NCBI GenBank assembly: GCA_026874595.1
Contig: CM049317.1
Coordinates: 35,744,901-35,808,900, forward strand
DNA: 64,000 bases
Direction: 5' to 3'
DNA from: Sipunculus nudus
Lineage: Eukaryota > Annelida > Sipuncula > Golfingiida > Sipunculidae
Positions 1-10,220 of the stretch are shown here, piece after piece (the stretch's first letter is position 1; each line of letters starts with the position of its first letter). The translations under genes and the position numbers were made by a program. Under the pieces are notes generated by a model. That model was not told where the DNA came from. It saw only the letters and a list, made by a program, of their open reading frames with translations, and made no database searches.

Positions 1-340
1 AGGGGCTTTGTCAAATGTCAGGCAAAACATGCTTAAATCCGTCTCTGAAAGCAAGGTTAATCACATGCACAACAGCTCTTAATCCTGCAATGGAGGTGAC
101 CACATAGATAATCCGGTGTTTGCTGAAGGCAGTTCGGCTGTTTTCGGTGGTAGTCTCCACTCAAGCCTGAAAGAGGCAAAAATCACTCAAAATAATGTGT
201 ACATGATTTATTTTCATATCGGCGTTGTCAATGTGGGAGCAGTAACCTTTAAAATGAGGTATAGCACAGTATCATACGCAACGCGATTTCAGAGAACATT
301 GCGAACAAAAGTAGACCGAATCCCTTTAAAAAGTGTTATA
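1..340 (+). repeat. Partial copy of ~1 kb dispersed repeat (family A), 3' part
   Basis: This stretch aligns by eye with 3495-3850 and with the reverse complement of 6190-6500, sharing blocks such as GCAGTTCGGCTGT, TGAGGTATGGCACAGT and a GAGAACATT/GAGAACTTA block. The 5' part lies outside the window. It has no coding potential; the 81-codon open frame inside it is not conserved between copies. The family is unclassified. Confidence 0.75.
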
Positions 341-816
341 TTAACAATGAGCCATAGTTAACAGAAAGTGTAGTTATAGAGTTATGCCCGGGTTTGTTTA
401 TCTTCTGCTACTTTCGCCTAGAGTTATAGAATTCGCCTAGATTCGCCCCTGAAGAGCATTTTCTGTTTGTCTTATCAAATATTTTTATTATTAAAGCTGG
501 TAAAATGGATAAATGTCATCAAAGTATGAATGCAGATTTATTGCCATAGACTTAGGTCGTGTTTGAACACAACAAATATAGATTATATATTAGGCTACTT
601 ATCCACAATGGGCGATATGTACTGCTGTGATGAGAAAAGACTGATAAAAATCGGAAAACTAAATTATTAAATTCAAGGTAGTGTCATTAGTTGCTAAAAT
701 GATCAACAAAACAGTTACTTTTAGCTTAGTTACATATCTGTTTTAGAAATAAAATTAAATGTGATCTGTTAAACATTCATTTTTAACCCCAAAATGAAAC
801 ATAACTAGAATACGGG
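341..816. other. No gene recognised; AT-rich unique-looking sequence
   Basis: I see only short open frames, no splice-bounded coding exon and no repeat shared with other parts of the window. Confidence 0.5.
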
Positions 817-899
817 TAGTCGACAAGCGACTACGTGTATCCGCCTAAATCAGAGTGGAACGGGTGAAGTGAGGCATGGATTGAGTGGCAAGAGGAAAT

Positions 900-2050
900 A
901 GAGTGAAGTGTTGCATATTAGCATGGATGTCTGCAGCCAAATGGTGTATGTAGGTTGCGCCACCAACCACAAAATCCAAAAAGCCATCCAAGTTGTATAC
1001 ATATGCAAAATTTGAGGCAGATAAGTCAAACCACTATATGTTTATGAGTGATTTTAGCCCGTGGCAGACAAACAGATGGACGCTGTGCAAAAATGGTTGA
1101 AGGTGGCGCCACCAGTTTTGTGTATGATAAAGAGCTATGTGAGAACTATACACATGCAAAACTTTGGCCCAATCGGTCAAACGGTTCCCAAGATATGAGC
1201 TTGGATGTCTGCTGCATAAACTAGAATGCAGGTGGCGCCACCTGTCATAAAATCAAGAGAGCTGTCAAGGATGTATAAACCTGCAAAATTTTAGGCAGAT
1301 ATGTCAAACCACTGCCGAGATGTGAGTGATTTTATCCCGTGGCAGACAAACAGACGGGAGCTGTGCAAAAATGGCTGCAGGTGGCTCCACCAGTTTTGCG
1401 TATGATAAAGAGCTATATGAGATCTATACACATGCCAAATTTTGGCCCAATCGGTCAAACGGTTCCCGAGATATGAGCTTGGATGTCTGCAGCGTAAACG
1501 TGAATGTAGGTGGCGCCATCTGTCATAAAATCTGAAAAGCTATCCAGGATGTATACGCATGCCGAATTTCAGGTGAATTAGTCAAATCACTGCAGAGATA
1601 TGAGTGATTTTATCCCATGGCAAACTAACAGACGGGAGCTGTGCAAAAATGGCTTCAGGTGGCGCCACCAGTTTTGCGTATGATAAAGAGCTATGTGAGA
1701 TCTATACACATGCAAAATTTTGGCCCAATCGGTCAAACGGTTCCCGAGATATGAGCTTGGATGTCTGCAGCGTAAACGTGAATGTAGGTGGCGCCACCTG
1801 TCATAAAATCAGAAAAGCTATCCAGGATGTATACGCATGCCGAATTTCAGGTGAATTAGTCAAATCACTGCAGAGATATGAGTGATTTTAACCCAAGGCA
1901 GACGAACAGATGGACACTGTGCAAACATGGTTGCAGGTGGCGCCACCATTTCTTGTGTATGTTATAAAGCTCTCCAAGGGCTACATTTGTGCAAAAAAAT
2001 TTTCCTGATCCGTCAAACGGTTCCCGGGATATGTGGGTTTATGTGTGGAA
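900..2050 (+). repeat. ~278-bp tandem repeat array, about four units
   Basis: The phrase GTGATTTTA-CCC-TGGCA recurs near 1050, 1325, 1603 and 1881, a spacing of about 275-278 bp. Each unit carries the 12-bp palindrome GGTGGCGCCACC or a one-base variant twice, for example near 1105, 1230, 1656, 1789 and 1937. Units 2 and 3 are nearly identical. Open frames of 69-93 codons recur in register only because the DNA is repeated; there is no sign of protein selection. Confidence 0.85.
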
Positions 2051-2202
2051 ACAGACGCACAAACGGACGCAGAGCGCAGAGGAAAGGTCAGAGGTCAAAA
2101 CAAAATCGGGGCGCAGCAGTTCACATGTGACCCGAACATAATCCCGGGTTTCGTAAAATTCCGCCCAGCGGTTACGGAGAAGTTCTCCGGACACCTACGC
2201 GA

Positions 2203-2228
2203 CGGCGGCGGCGGCGGCGGCGGCGGCG
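2203..2228 (+). repeat. (GGC)n microsatellite
   Basis: An uninterrupted GGC trinucleotide tract just upstream of the 3' hairpin of the Helitron-like element. Confidence 0.95.
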
Positions 2229-2244
2229 TGCTGCTGAAAACATA

Positions 2245-2274
2245 GTATCCGCAAAACTCTGTTTTGGCGGATAC
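2245..2274 (+). other. 3' terminal hairpin of the 817-2274 element
   Basis: GTATCCGC-AAAAC, a short loop, then GTTTT-GGCGGATAC. The stem is near-perfect with one bulge. Position and form match the 3' stem-loops of Helitron-superfamily elements. Confidence 0.6.
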
Positions 2275-2841
2275 AATTACTCAACTTAAAGTGTCAAAGG
2301 GCCCTTGTACGCAAAAACAGAACCTGAACACACTCTAAGTTGTTTTTTTTTCAAGGATACTATTGTTGTTTGTTCCTTTATAATTTACATGGCGCAATAT
2401 ATTTGATAAAAACTATGGATTGCACACCGTATGATTTATTGTTGTAATAACAATATTAGATTCAGTAAGTACTACATGTACTTGTTTGATAATATTAAAA
2501 AAAATGTTTCATTTCAAATCATGACAGTATTTTTATACTTTATTCAATTAAATTCTTTTAAATGACCTGCGGTATACCCATTTTTTTACTTAAGACATCT
2601 CGGATTTAGTATGTTTACCAAATGGCAGTCCCATGAGCGAATTCGAGAAACTGGGATAGAGAAATAAAGGCAATGTCTGGTTAAGGGCGAGTTGATGCGG
2701 GGACAATGTCCAGGCGAGGATCTACCTGCGGAGAGATTTTGGTGGCAAGGTGGCGTGTATCGGCAAGGTTTAGAACGGAATAACTCTTTCTTTGGACCAC
2801 GCCCAAATTCTCAACTAAGCGCAGGATGCATTTATTAACAA
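2275..2841. other. No gene recognised; AT-rich spacer
   Basis: No exon, tandem repeat or terminal inverted repeat could be recognised between the two mobile elements. Confidence 0.5.
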
Positions 2842-3850
2842 ACTAGCTGATAAACCCGGTATACCGGGATTTTTACCGGGGTTTGGGAGATACATTAACT
2901 GAGATATGGAATATTGGCTCATTTTTTTATTCTAAAAGTTAAAAGAAAATAAAGGTTTACAGTGGGATACTGTCTCAATAAGATATGTATAAATATTTTT
3001 TACATTTATTTTGTGGCGCTGTGCTCGTGGCAAGAAATTCATACCCCGGTATGTTTACCTTAAAGACCTGGTCGGTGATGATGTTAACATTGCGAACCGG
3101 GATGACACGCGGGGGCATTAAGGTTTTAGAAGATATTTGACTAGTTTCTATCGTTGGACGTATAAAGAATAAATTGGTGTGAGGAACACATGAAAGATTT
3201 TTTTAAATATACGCTGCAAGGAACTTTTTCCTGAAGAAGAAACAGAAATATGCATACCTCGTAGGTAGCAGAAGCGAACGCAAGGGGACTCAAGCAGAGG
3301 GTCCGTATCCGAAAACTTTTTTGCATCGTATCAGACCAATTGTGAGGCCTGAAACCCCACCATCACCTCACCCCACCCCTGTTTCTGAAATTGGAACTTG
3401 AATTAGGTTTAGTCATTAATCCTCCTAGGTTGAACCCTCCATTTCATAAAGCGAGAAACATGTGGTTTTTTCACTTTTACTGACCACGCACGTGGTAGCC
3501 TGGGTTAAATGTAAGGCCAGACATGCTCAAATCCCTCACTGAAAGCAAGCGTTATTCATATGAACAATAAACTCTTAGTGTTTGAGGTTGAGTGTCCATG
3601 ATGCACGTATTCCGGTTATTGCCGAAGACAGTTCGGCTGTGCTCGGTCTAACCTCCGCGCAAGTCAGTAAAAAAAACGGAAAAATCTCTCAAAATTATAT
3701 GTACATTAAACATTATATATTCTCATATCGACTTTGTCATTGCTGGGACAACAACCTTCAAAGTGAGGTATGGCACAGTGTCATACGCAATGCGGTTTCA
3801 GAGAACTTATAGGACAAAGATGAAGCGAATTCCTTTTATGAGTATTTGAT
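2842..3850 (+). repeat. Family A dispersed repeat, full copy (+)
   Basis: It starts ACTAGCTGATAAACCCGG, followed by the perfect 14-bp palindrome CCCGGTATACCGGG. It aligns over its whole length with the reverse complement of 6190-7172, and its last ~350 bp align with 1-340. Homology stops at the same place in all copies, near AGTATTTGATTAA. No protein is encoded. The ACTAGCTGA..CCCGG start resembles ends of some dispersed repeats in other invertebrates, but I cannot assign a class. Confidence 0.8.
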
Positions 3851-5224
3851 TAATGATATTCAAACTACAACTGATAGTATAAGTGAACAACAAAGCAAAA
3901 TGTAGAAGGTATAATGGAAATTTGGTGATAAAACTCAACATATTTACCTTAAATACAACAAACCTAGTAAAAGTAAAAATTTGACAAATGAGCCAAATTT
4001 TGTGGTTGTATCACCAACTGAAGTATGCTGAACTTATCTGCTGGACTAAACGTCGATAGACGTCAGTCAGAACGTTGTAGTGTGAATCCAGCTTAGGTAA
4101 GAACGCATTGTTCATGGTAGATGGGTGATTAGTGGGAACGTGTTGGGCGTAAACCCTGGCAGGGACGTTGTTAGGATGCCGCATCAACCTGAAAACGGCA
4201 CACTTTTTTTCTATTTTGACCACGTCCCTGCTGCATTCATCGAAATTTTCAGGACGCAGTGCGATCTTCATGGTCTTCGTCTGAGTGTGAAGGGGGCCTT
4301 AAGGTGGGGCGGGGGGGGGGGAGGGGGGGGGGGAGTTTGTAAACGCAAAATTCAAGACAACACTCATGGGCAACACACATTAAGAAGTTTTGAATTTGAG
4401 TTCATGCAATACCCTTTCTCATGTTGCTGTGTTTGTCATGGGCTACCTATCACCCCTTTTACCTATAACTGGACTGACTCATTAATAAGCTACACTTGTA
4501 AAGTGTAAATTGTAAAGTAGGCTGTCCAGGGACAAGGTTCAAGGCGCAAAAACGTCACATTTTCTTTATTGCCTTAATGATCCAGACTTGGGTCTAGCAC
4601 TGCAGCCCACATCTGAGGCGACACTTGGTTAAGTCACTTTGACGTGCGAAGAGGCTTAACGTTAATCGGCATAAGGCGAAATCTTTTAGGACCCGCCGCG
4701 ATTGTTAAAGCTTCCTGAATATCACGTTTAGCTAATAGACTGGCTGTATATGTTTCGGCTGAATAATAACAACCATTCCAAGTTTGGACAGATCTTTCGC
4801 CCATTGTGTGCTTTAAAACTTAAATTTCTGTCTTGTTTTATTTTACCTGTAGGAAGAATCATATAGTGGCTCTACATCTTAAACCCTAGGCTATTTTTTA
4901 ACAGCCGTCCTAATCAAATTGAAAAGTTCTGTCACTGCATGTAAACAGCGCCGTTGTTAGCAATAATGGATAAGCCTTGGATAAACGTAAGGTCTACGTA
5001 TTATTTCACTTTCACATCACATCACGATTTAATAATTGGCAGACTCCAGACCGTCCCAGCTGACGGCCTCAAGATATGACCTGACCTATCCGCTTTGGCC
5101 AAAACCCATTTGGCTATATTAATCATTATTATTTTAAATGGCACATTCTGTCATGCATTTGTTCTTGATTTTTTTTTATTTTGTTTTCCTGAGAACTTTT
5201 TTCACAAAATGTTGCTAGTAAGTT
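3851..5224. other. No gene recognised; includes a G-rich tract
   Basis: If gene 4 continues to the left, this is intron or intergenic sequence of gene 4. A G-rich run (4306-4333, G with one A) is the only low-complexity feature. An 86-codon open frame on the minus strand (4011-4271) shows no domain that I recognise. I searched the minus strand for the second half of gene 4's first lectin domain and did not find one. Confidence 0.4.
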
Positions 5225-5425
5225 GCTATTAAGGCTTAAGTTATTCAATTTTTGAATGCATGGCGCTAGGAATAATACAAAAATCATAACCAGTCGTGAA
5301 GACATTGGAGCGAACCCCGAGGTTCTATACAGATTTCACTATTATGCCATCAAGTCACCGGCAGGGCTCTAACCGGAAAACACCAGAAAAGCCAATGCCT
5401 ACCACTAGGTTGTGTCCTGCCCCCG
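5225..5425 (-). repeat. Possible tRNA-derived SINE
   Basis: On the minus strand an A-box-like CTAGTGGTAGGC is followed about 35 bp later by a B-box-like GGTTAGAGCCC, the spacing of an RNA polymerase III promoter in a tRNA-derived head. About 150 bp of AT-richer body follows. It lies just downstream of the gene 4 lectin exon. No second copy was found in the window, so the call rests on the boxes alone. Confidence 0.3.
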
Positions 5426-5572
5426 CATTGGTACTTTAATTTAATAGATAAAGATTTAGGCCTATTATCTCTAACTAAATACATCCCACATAATAGGTTT
5501 GAAACGCTGCCCCGCACGAGAACTCATTTAAAAACTTGTCTTGTACAGAAATACTGATAATATAAATACAAC

Positions 5573-5770
5573 CAGTGTGGATGACGGGCTTCACTTGGTC
5601 GAACAGTGTCCGCTGGAGTGACAGCCAGGTCCTGTTGATCTGTCTGCGCTTCATGAACTCCTTCAGGACTGTGTAGTCTCTCCTGGTCATACTCCCCGGC
5701 AGCCACAGGGACCTGTTCCTGCAGCTATCCATCGCTTCTTCAAAATTTTTACCGTCAACTGTATCGATGG
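5573..5770 (-). CDS. Gene 4 exon 2: first half of a CTLD
   Basis: 198 bp, open throughout in the entry phase, preceded by a pyrimidine-rich tract and an aacag acceptor. It encodes the alpha-1 helix cysteine (MDSC) and TWLSL. The exon size class (195-216 bp) matches the first-CTLD exons of genes 1, 2 and 3. Confidence 0.75.
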
Positions 5771-5811
5771 CTGTTAATAAAAAGAACAATGATAGCGATG
5801 ATATATCAATG

Positions 5812-5843
<32 letters not shown>

Positions 5844-7316
5844 AAGTATACATAAAATTGTAATTACTATATATCATTATTATTATCATTATTATTATAG
5901 GGCTTCTTTTTATCCTGGGTGCAAAGAAAAAAATTGTTGTGGATTCCAGAGATAAATCGAGGATAAACAAGGCATCCATTGAATACATTCGAAAATTGGG
6001 AAATACTGAAATATATAAAAATCTTAAGTTATATATATACTATATAAAACTTGTATTCTGAAGGAGAATAATTTAGCTGAGAATTTATTGGTGGAATAGG
6101 CTGGGGGAGAGGGGATGCCGGCGGGGATGACGTAATTAACCGTCAGGCTGAGTGTGAGCTATATTCATACTGATATGGTAAACAGGCTGGTCAATCTAAT
6201 ACTTATAAAAGGAATTCGGTTCACGTCTGTTCGCAATGTTCTCTAAAACCGCGTTGTGTACAATATTGTGCCATACATCATTTTAAAGGTTATTATCCCC
6301 GGAGTGACATAGGCGATATGAAAAAAAAAATTTAAATGTACATATAATTTTGAGTGATTTTTCCGTTTTTTAACCGAGCACAGCCGTACTGCCTTCGGAA
6401 ATAACCGGAATGCGTGCATCTTGGTCACTTAACCTCTAACACTAAGGACTATTGTTCATATGAATAACGCTTGCTTTCAATGAAGGATTTGACCCACGTG
6501 CGTGGTCAGTAAAAGAGAACACATGATTCTCGCTTTATGAAATGGAGAGTTCAACCCAGGAGGATTAATGACAAAACCTAATTCAAGGTCCCGATTTCAG
6601 GAACAGGGCTGGGGTGGGGTGGGGTTCAGTGGTGGCGGGGGTTTCAGGCCTCAAAATTTGTCTGTTACGATGAAAGAAAGGTTGCGGTGGTTGAAAAAGG
6701 GAAAAGGACCCACTGCATGGAGTCCCGCTTGGTCCGCTTCTGCTACTTACGATGTATGCATATTTCTGTTTCCTTCTTCAGGAACAGTTTCCTTGCAACA
6801 TACATTTAAATAATTTTTCATGTGTTCCTCACATCAATCTATTCTTTATACGCCCAACGACAGAAACCAGTCAAATATCAACGAAACACTGTATGCCTCC
6901 GCGTCTCATTCCGGTTCGCAATGTAAACCATCACTGACCAGGTCTTCAAGGTAAACTTACCGGGGCGTGATTTTTGTCACGAGCACAGCGCCACAAAATA
7001 ACAGTTAAAAATATTTGTACATATCGTATTCCAAGAGTATCCCACTAAAAATCCATATTTTCTTTTAACTTTTATAATGAATAATGAGCCAACATTCAAT
7101 ATCACAGTAAATATAACTCCAAACCCCAGTAAAAAGCAGCCCAGTATACCGGGTTTATCAGCTAGTAATTAATAATCAAAAAGGTTTCATTCTGGCAGCA
7201 GATATGATTAAAATGTTAGAAATGATACAATATTAACGATATGAATTCCACTTACGTTCCCATTTAGCATTGACAAATCTTGGTATAATCGCAATTATTA
7301 TACACAACAGCAGCAT
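5573..7316 (-). CDS. Gene 4: start of a C-type lectin-like receptor or secreted lectin (two exons, incomplete)
   Basis: Exon 1 (7256-7316) encodes a hydrophobic signal peptide starting MLLLCIIIAIIP and ending in a strong gtaagt donor in phase 1. Exon 2 (5573-5770) enters in phase 1 and encodes the first half of a C-type lectin-like domain: a helix with FEEAMDSC, then TWLSLQR, which corresponds to the family's WIGL region. It leaves in phase 1 at a gttgta donor. The split point matches the first-CTLD exons of genes 1-3. The joined stretch is 86 aa. The second half of the domain, linker, membrane helix and tail were not found between 5573 and position 1, so the gene either continues beyond the window or is broken. 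Intron 1 contains an inverted family A repeat. Confidence 0.7.
5812..5839. repeat. (TA)n microsatellite
   Basis: A TA dinucleotide run just upstream of the gene 4 exon 2 acceptor. Confidence 0.95.
6190..7172 (-). repeat. Family A dispersed repeat, full copy (-)
   Basis: Read as reverse complement it starts ACTAGCTGATAAACCCGG and follows 2842-3850 to the end, with roughly 80 percent or more identity by eye and several small indels. With 2842-3850 it forms a ~1 kb inverted repeat around gene 4 exon 2. Confidence 0.8.
7256..7316 (-). CDS. Gene 4 exon 1: signal peptide
   Basis: ATG is at 7316-7314 (reverse strand), followed by 20 codons of mostly Leu/Ile/Val ending ..RFVNA-KWE, a plausible signal peptidase site after NA. 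The donor gtaagt is a perfect consensus and leaves phase 1, as in the other genes of the cluster. Confidence 0.65.
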
Positions 7317-8149
7317 CCTTATATGTCGGCGGTCAGTGACTGAGTAGCACCCGTCACTGTACACTCATTGCCGCGTGGGATTACCGTCACATCTGCTCTA
7401 ACTGGGTCATCTGGCTGACAGTGCATCCCGATTACGTATTAGGAAGTTTTTTTCAGAGGCTGTTACTTACATGAGGCTATCCCCGTGTGTGTTAATATTG
7501 TATTTCCGCATCGCTAGCTTATAACCTCTTTAAGGAAATATGTTTATATCTGCATATAATATTGAAATATAATGATTATACAGGGATCGTAATGCTTCGT
7601 AATTTTCACATATATAACGGAAAGGCTTTAATACAGGTTTGTCTTTCCGCAGAAAAAAAAAACTTGCGTTTCCGCTTAAGATGCATCCTATCATCAAATC
7701 TAACCGTCAGCCACATTTCGCTCAGTGTACACCTGATTCTGTCATCTTACATGCCATCCTACATGTACACATGCATGTAAAAGAATTGAATGTTTTCGAT
7801 ATTAACACTGTTGTATCTGAAACACGATTGTGCTGTGAAATAAAACAGGGATATATAGATGACTGCCTAAATAACGGAACGTATATGAAATTATAGACTA
7901 TTTTTATAAGAAAAGATACCAAATACAGGCCACATGTAAAAAAATTTTGTTTTTGTGTCATATTTCTCATATCATCCACTTTGTCTTACCCGCATCATTA
8001 ATTTATATTAACCACATCAGTAACACTGTAACAGTGAATGATATGACAGATAATCATCACAGATGTTGTCGCTGCTAGGATACATGAAGTTTTATTCAGG
8101 TTTTTTGTCATATCGGCACCGGAACACCGTACACGGGCGCAGATGGCCT
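7317..8149. other. No gene recognised; upstream flank of gene 4
   Basis: This is where the gene 4 promoter would lie. I saw no TATA box at a convincing distance from the ATG and no other exon. Confidence 0.4.
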
Positions 8150-8545
8150 ATAATATACTGTGGTTGGCTTCATATTCACGGGGTTAAAATTTCGCGATTT
8201 TCAACTTTTTAGTGTTTCGCGAGTGTTCCATTTTCGCGATCTGACAATATAAAAGACTAAAGACTAAAGCGTTTAACCATTATTATGGGTATAAATTATA
8301 TCAACTACTATGCGCATTAAAATCTTATCAACAAAAATTAATGTTTTGTTATGGCAGACAATTGAATGTTTGATATCATTTTAGATATGAACATACACGA
8401 TATATTTTCATTCATAATGTTAACCTTTTACTTTTCCACTGTATCATCGATGATAGGACCTCTTATTTGTGAAGGTAAGTCCTATTTCGCGAATATCGCG
8501 AATTTGAAACCCTCGCGAACAAAACTACAAAAACAGTATTCCCTA
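8150..8545. mobile_element. Possible TIR element (MITE) with CGCGA-rich ends
   Basis: The ends form an imperfect inverted repeat. Left: ATACTGT, then GGGGTTAAAATTTCGCGA. Right, as reverse complement: ATACTGT, then GAGGGTTTCAAATTCGCGA. Interior CGCGA motifs repeat several times. There is no coding content. Borders and target-site duplication are not resolved. Confidence 0.45.
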
Positions 8546-8580
8546 ATATGTCTATTTTAGTAGACTAGGAAGCTTGGGTC

Positions 8581-8636
8581 CTTTTTTTTTTAAAAAAAAG
8601 GGGGGGGGGGCATGTTCCCCTCCCCCTTTTTTGGGG
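8581..8636. repeat. Stacked homopolymers (T, A, G, C-rich, T, G)
   Basis: A run of T, then A, then 11 G (8600-8610), then C-rich and T-rich blocks. This may be a real fold-back low-complexity spot or a consensus error. Confidence 0.7.
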
Positions 8637-9379
8637 GATTGAGGAAAATGGTAGTTTGCCCCCTCAATTCTACGGGAATATATAAACACTCTAGAATAAA
8701 ACTGATTTTTTTTTAAATTTAAAGTTAATCAATGAAATCAAATTTAAGATTGATCATATTTTTCTCAATAATCTTTTAGTTATACATTTCATAAGGAGAA
8801 AATTTTGGATTTTACAAGTTTCAATTCTACACGTAGAGCTGCAATAGGTGTTAGCCTGTTGTTGAATGTATAAATCAAAAGTAAATTGTTGTTAACTGAA
8901 GAAAAATCATTGTCTTTTGATGGAAATACGTGCTTCAGAATATATGGTGTAATTAAAAAAAAAAATGATAATATTCAGGGAGAGGGGTTTTGTCCTGTTT
9001 TTTTTCAGAGGCTGGGGTTGTTCGGAGATTTTGAAAAAGGTTCGTTATTGCGAAGAGGAGGGACTTGGGGCTTCTGACGGTACCCCTGAAATTTGTCTTA
9101 ACACATTTTCTCAGCAAAGAAGGCCAATGCCAGTAGCATAGCTAAGGCACTATCAATACTGGTTTTGGCAGGTTCGCATATGGTTTAAAATTAAGACTTT
9201 GAGCTGACAGACAAGCAAACATCTCATCGAGCACTTCAGTGGTATCACCAGACTGACATTCGGATATATATACACTCAGTGTAGCGAAAGCACAAATCTA
9301 TTTACATCTTTGCTTTATGCATTTTTGTGGAAAGGTAAGCCTGATAAAATAAAAAGATATGCTGTTTGTAATGAAAACA
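8637..9379. other. No gene recognised; AT-rich with G-rich patches
   Basis: No exon signals or repeats shared with other parts of the window. Confidence 0.4.
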
Positions 9380-9499
9380 AGTGACCCAGGGGTCATGACG
9401 CTCAGCTGACCAGGAAGACATTGACAAAAGTAATTTTATCATCTGAATGTCAAATTTGAATGAAATACTTTTTCCAAACTTGACCTTTTGTATAAAATC

Positions 9500-10170
9500 A
9501 TCCAATATTCATTGGGGTACTATGGAGCTCTGTAGCATGAAGGATATGGGTAACAGACACCTATTTTCAAGGTTTACAAGATGACTTTTCAGGGGTCTCC
9601 CAGCATGTCAAAAAATAAAATTCTAGGTCCAGTTATTATGATTTGTGCCCTGTTAACAAATCCAAATGTTTATTCTGGGGGGTATTTCAAAGCCGCATAG
9701 GATGAAGGATATGGGTAACAGAGATGTAATTTCAGGTGCACAAGGAGACTTTTCAGGGGCCTCCTAGCATATCAAGAAAGGAGATTCTAGGTCAAGTCAT
9801 TATAATTTGTGCTCTGTTAACAGATGACCAAATCTTTATTCTTGGGAGTACTTCGGAGCCCCAGAGCATGAAGGATATGGGTAACAGGGACCTTATTTCG
9901 GGTTTCCATGTAGACCTTTTATGGGCTTCCCTGGAGGTGAGGACAGAAGATTCTAGGTCCAGACATTATGATTTGTGCCCTGTTAATATATGACCAAATC
10001 TTTATTCTGGGGGGTACTTCAGAGCCCCATGGCTCACAGAATATGGGTAACAGGGACCTTATTTCGGGTTTCCATGTAGACCTTTTATGGGCTTCCCTGG
10101 AGATGAGGACAGAAGATTCTAGGTCCAGTCATTATGATTTGTGCCCTGTTTACAGATGACCAAATGTTTA
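9500..10170 (+). repeat. ~165-bp tandem repeat units
   Basis: The phrase GGGGTACTTC-GAGCCCCA, followed by ATATGGGTAACAG, recurs near 9510, 9675, 9841 and 10005, spacing ~165 bp. Confidence 0.8.
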
Positions 10171-10220
10171 AAGATCACAAAAGTAGAGAAAAAAAATCGT
10201 AAAAAATAAAAAAAAATATA

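Larger units (their letters stand above)
817..2274 (+). mobile_element. Helitron-like non-autonomous element with ~278-bp tandem units
   Basis: The left end carries a small hairpin (TAGTCG-acaag-CGACTA, 817-833) followed by GTATCCGCCTAAA (837-849). The right end carries a larger hairpin (2245-2274) whose outer arm GTTTTGGCGGATAC is the inverse of that left motif, so the ends form subterminal inverted repeats. Between them are tandem ~278-bp units and a (GGC)n tract at 2203-2228. Tandem core, trinucleotide tract and 3' hairpin resemble pearl/Helentron non-autonomous elements, but the ends differ from the pearl-like family elsewhere in the window. There is no coding content, and I could not define a target-site duplication. 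Confidence 0.55.

Noticed and set aside
4011-4271. 86-codon minus-strand open frame as a missing exon of gene 4
   Set aside because: It has no CTLD cysteine pattern and no phase-1 borders; it is left as an unassigned open frame.
5475-5572. Extension of the gene 4 lectin exon beyond 5573
   Set aside because: The frame stays open, but the CTLD pattern stops and a phase-1 gt donor fits the split point seen in every other CTLD exon of the cluster.
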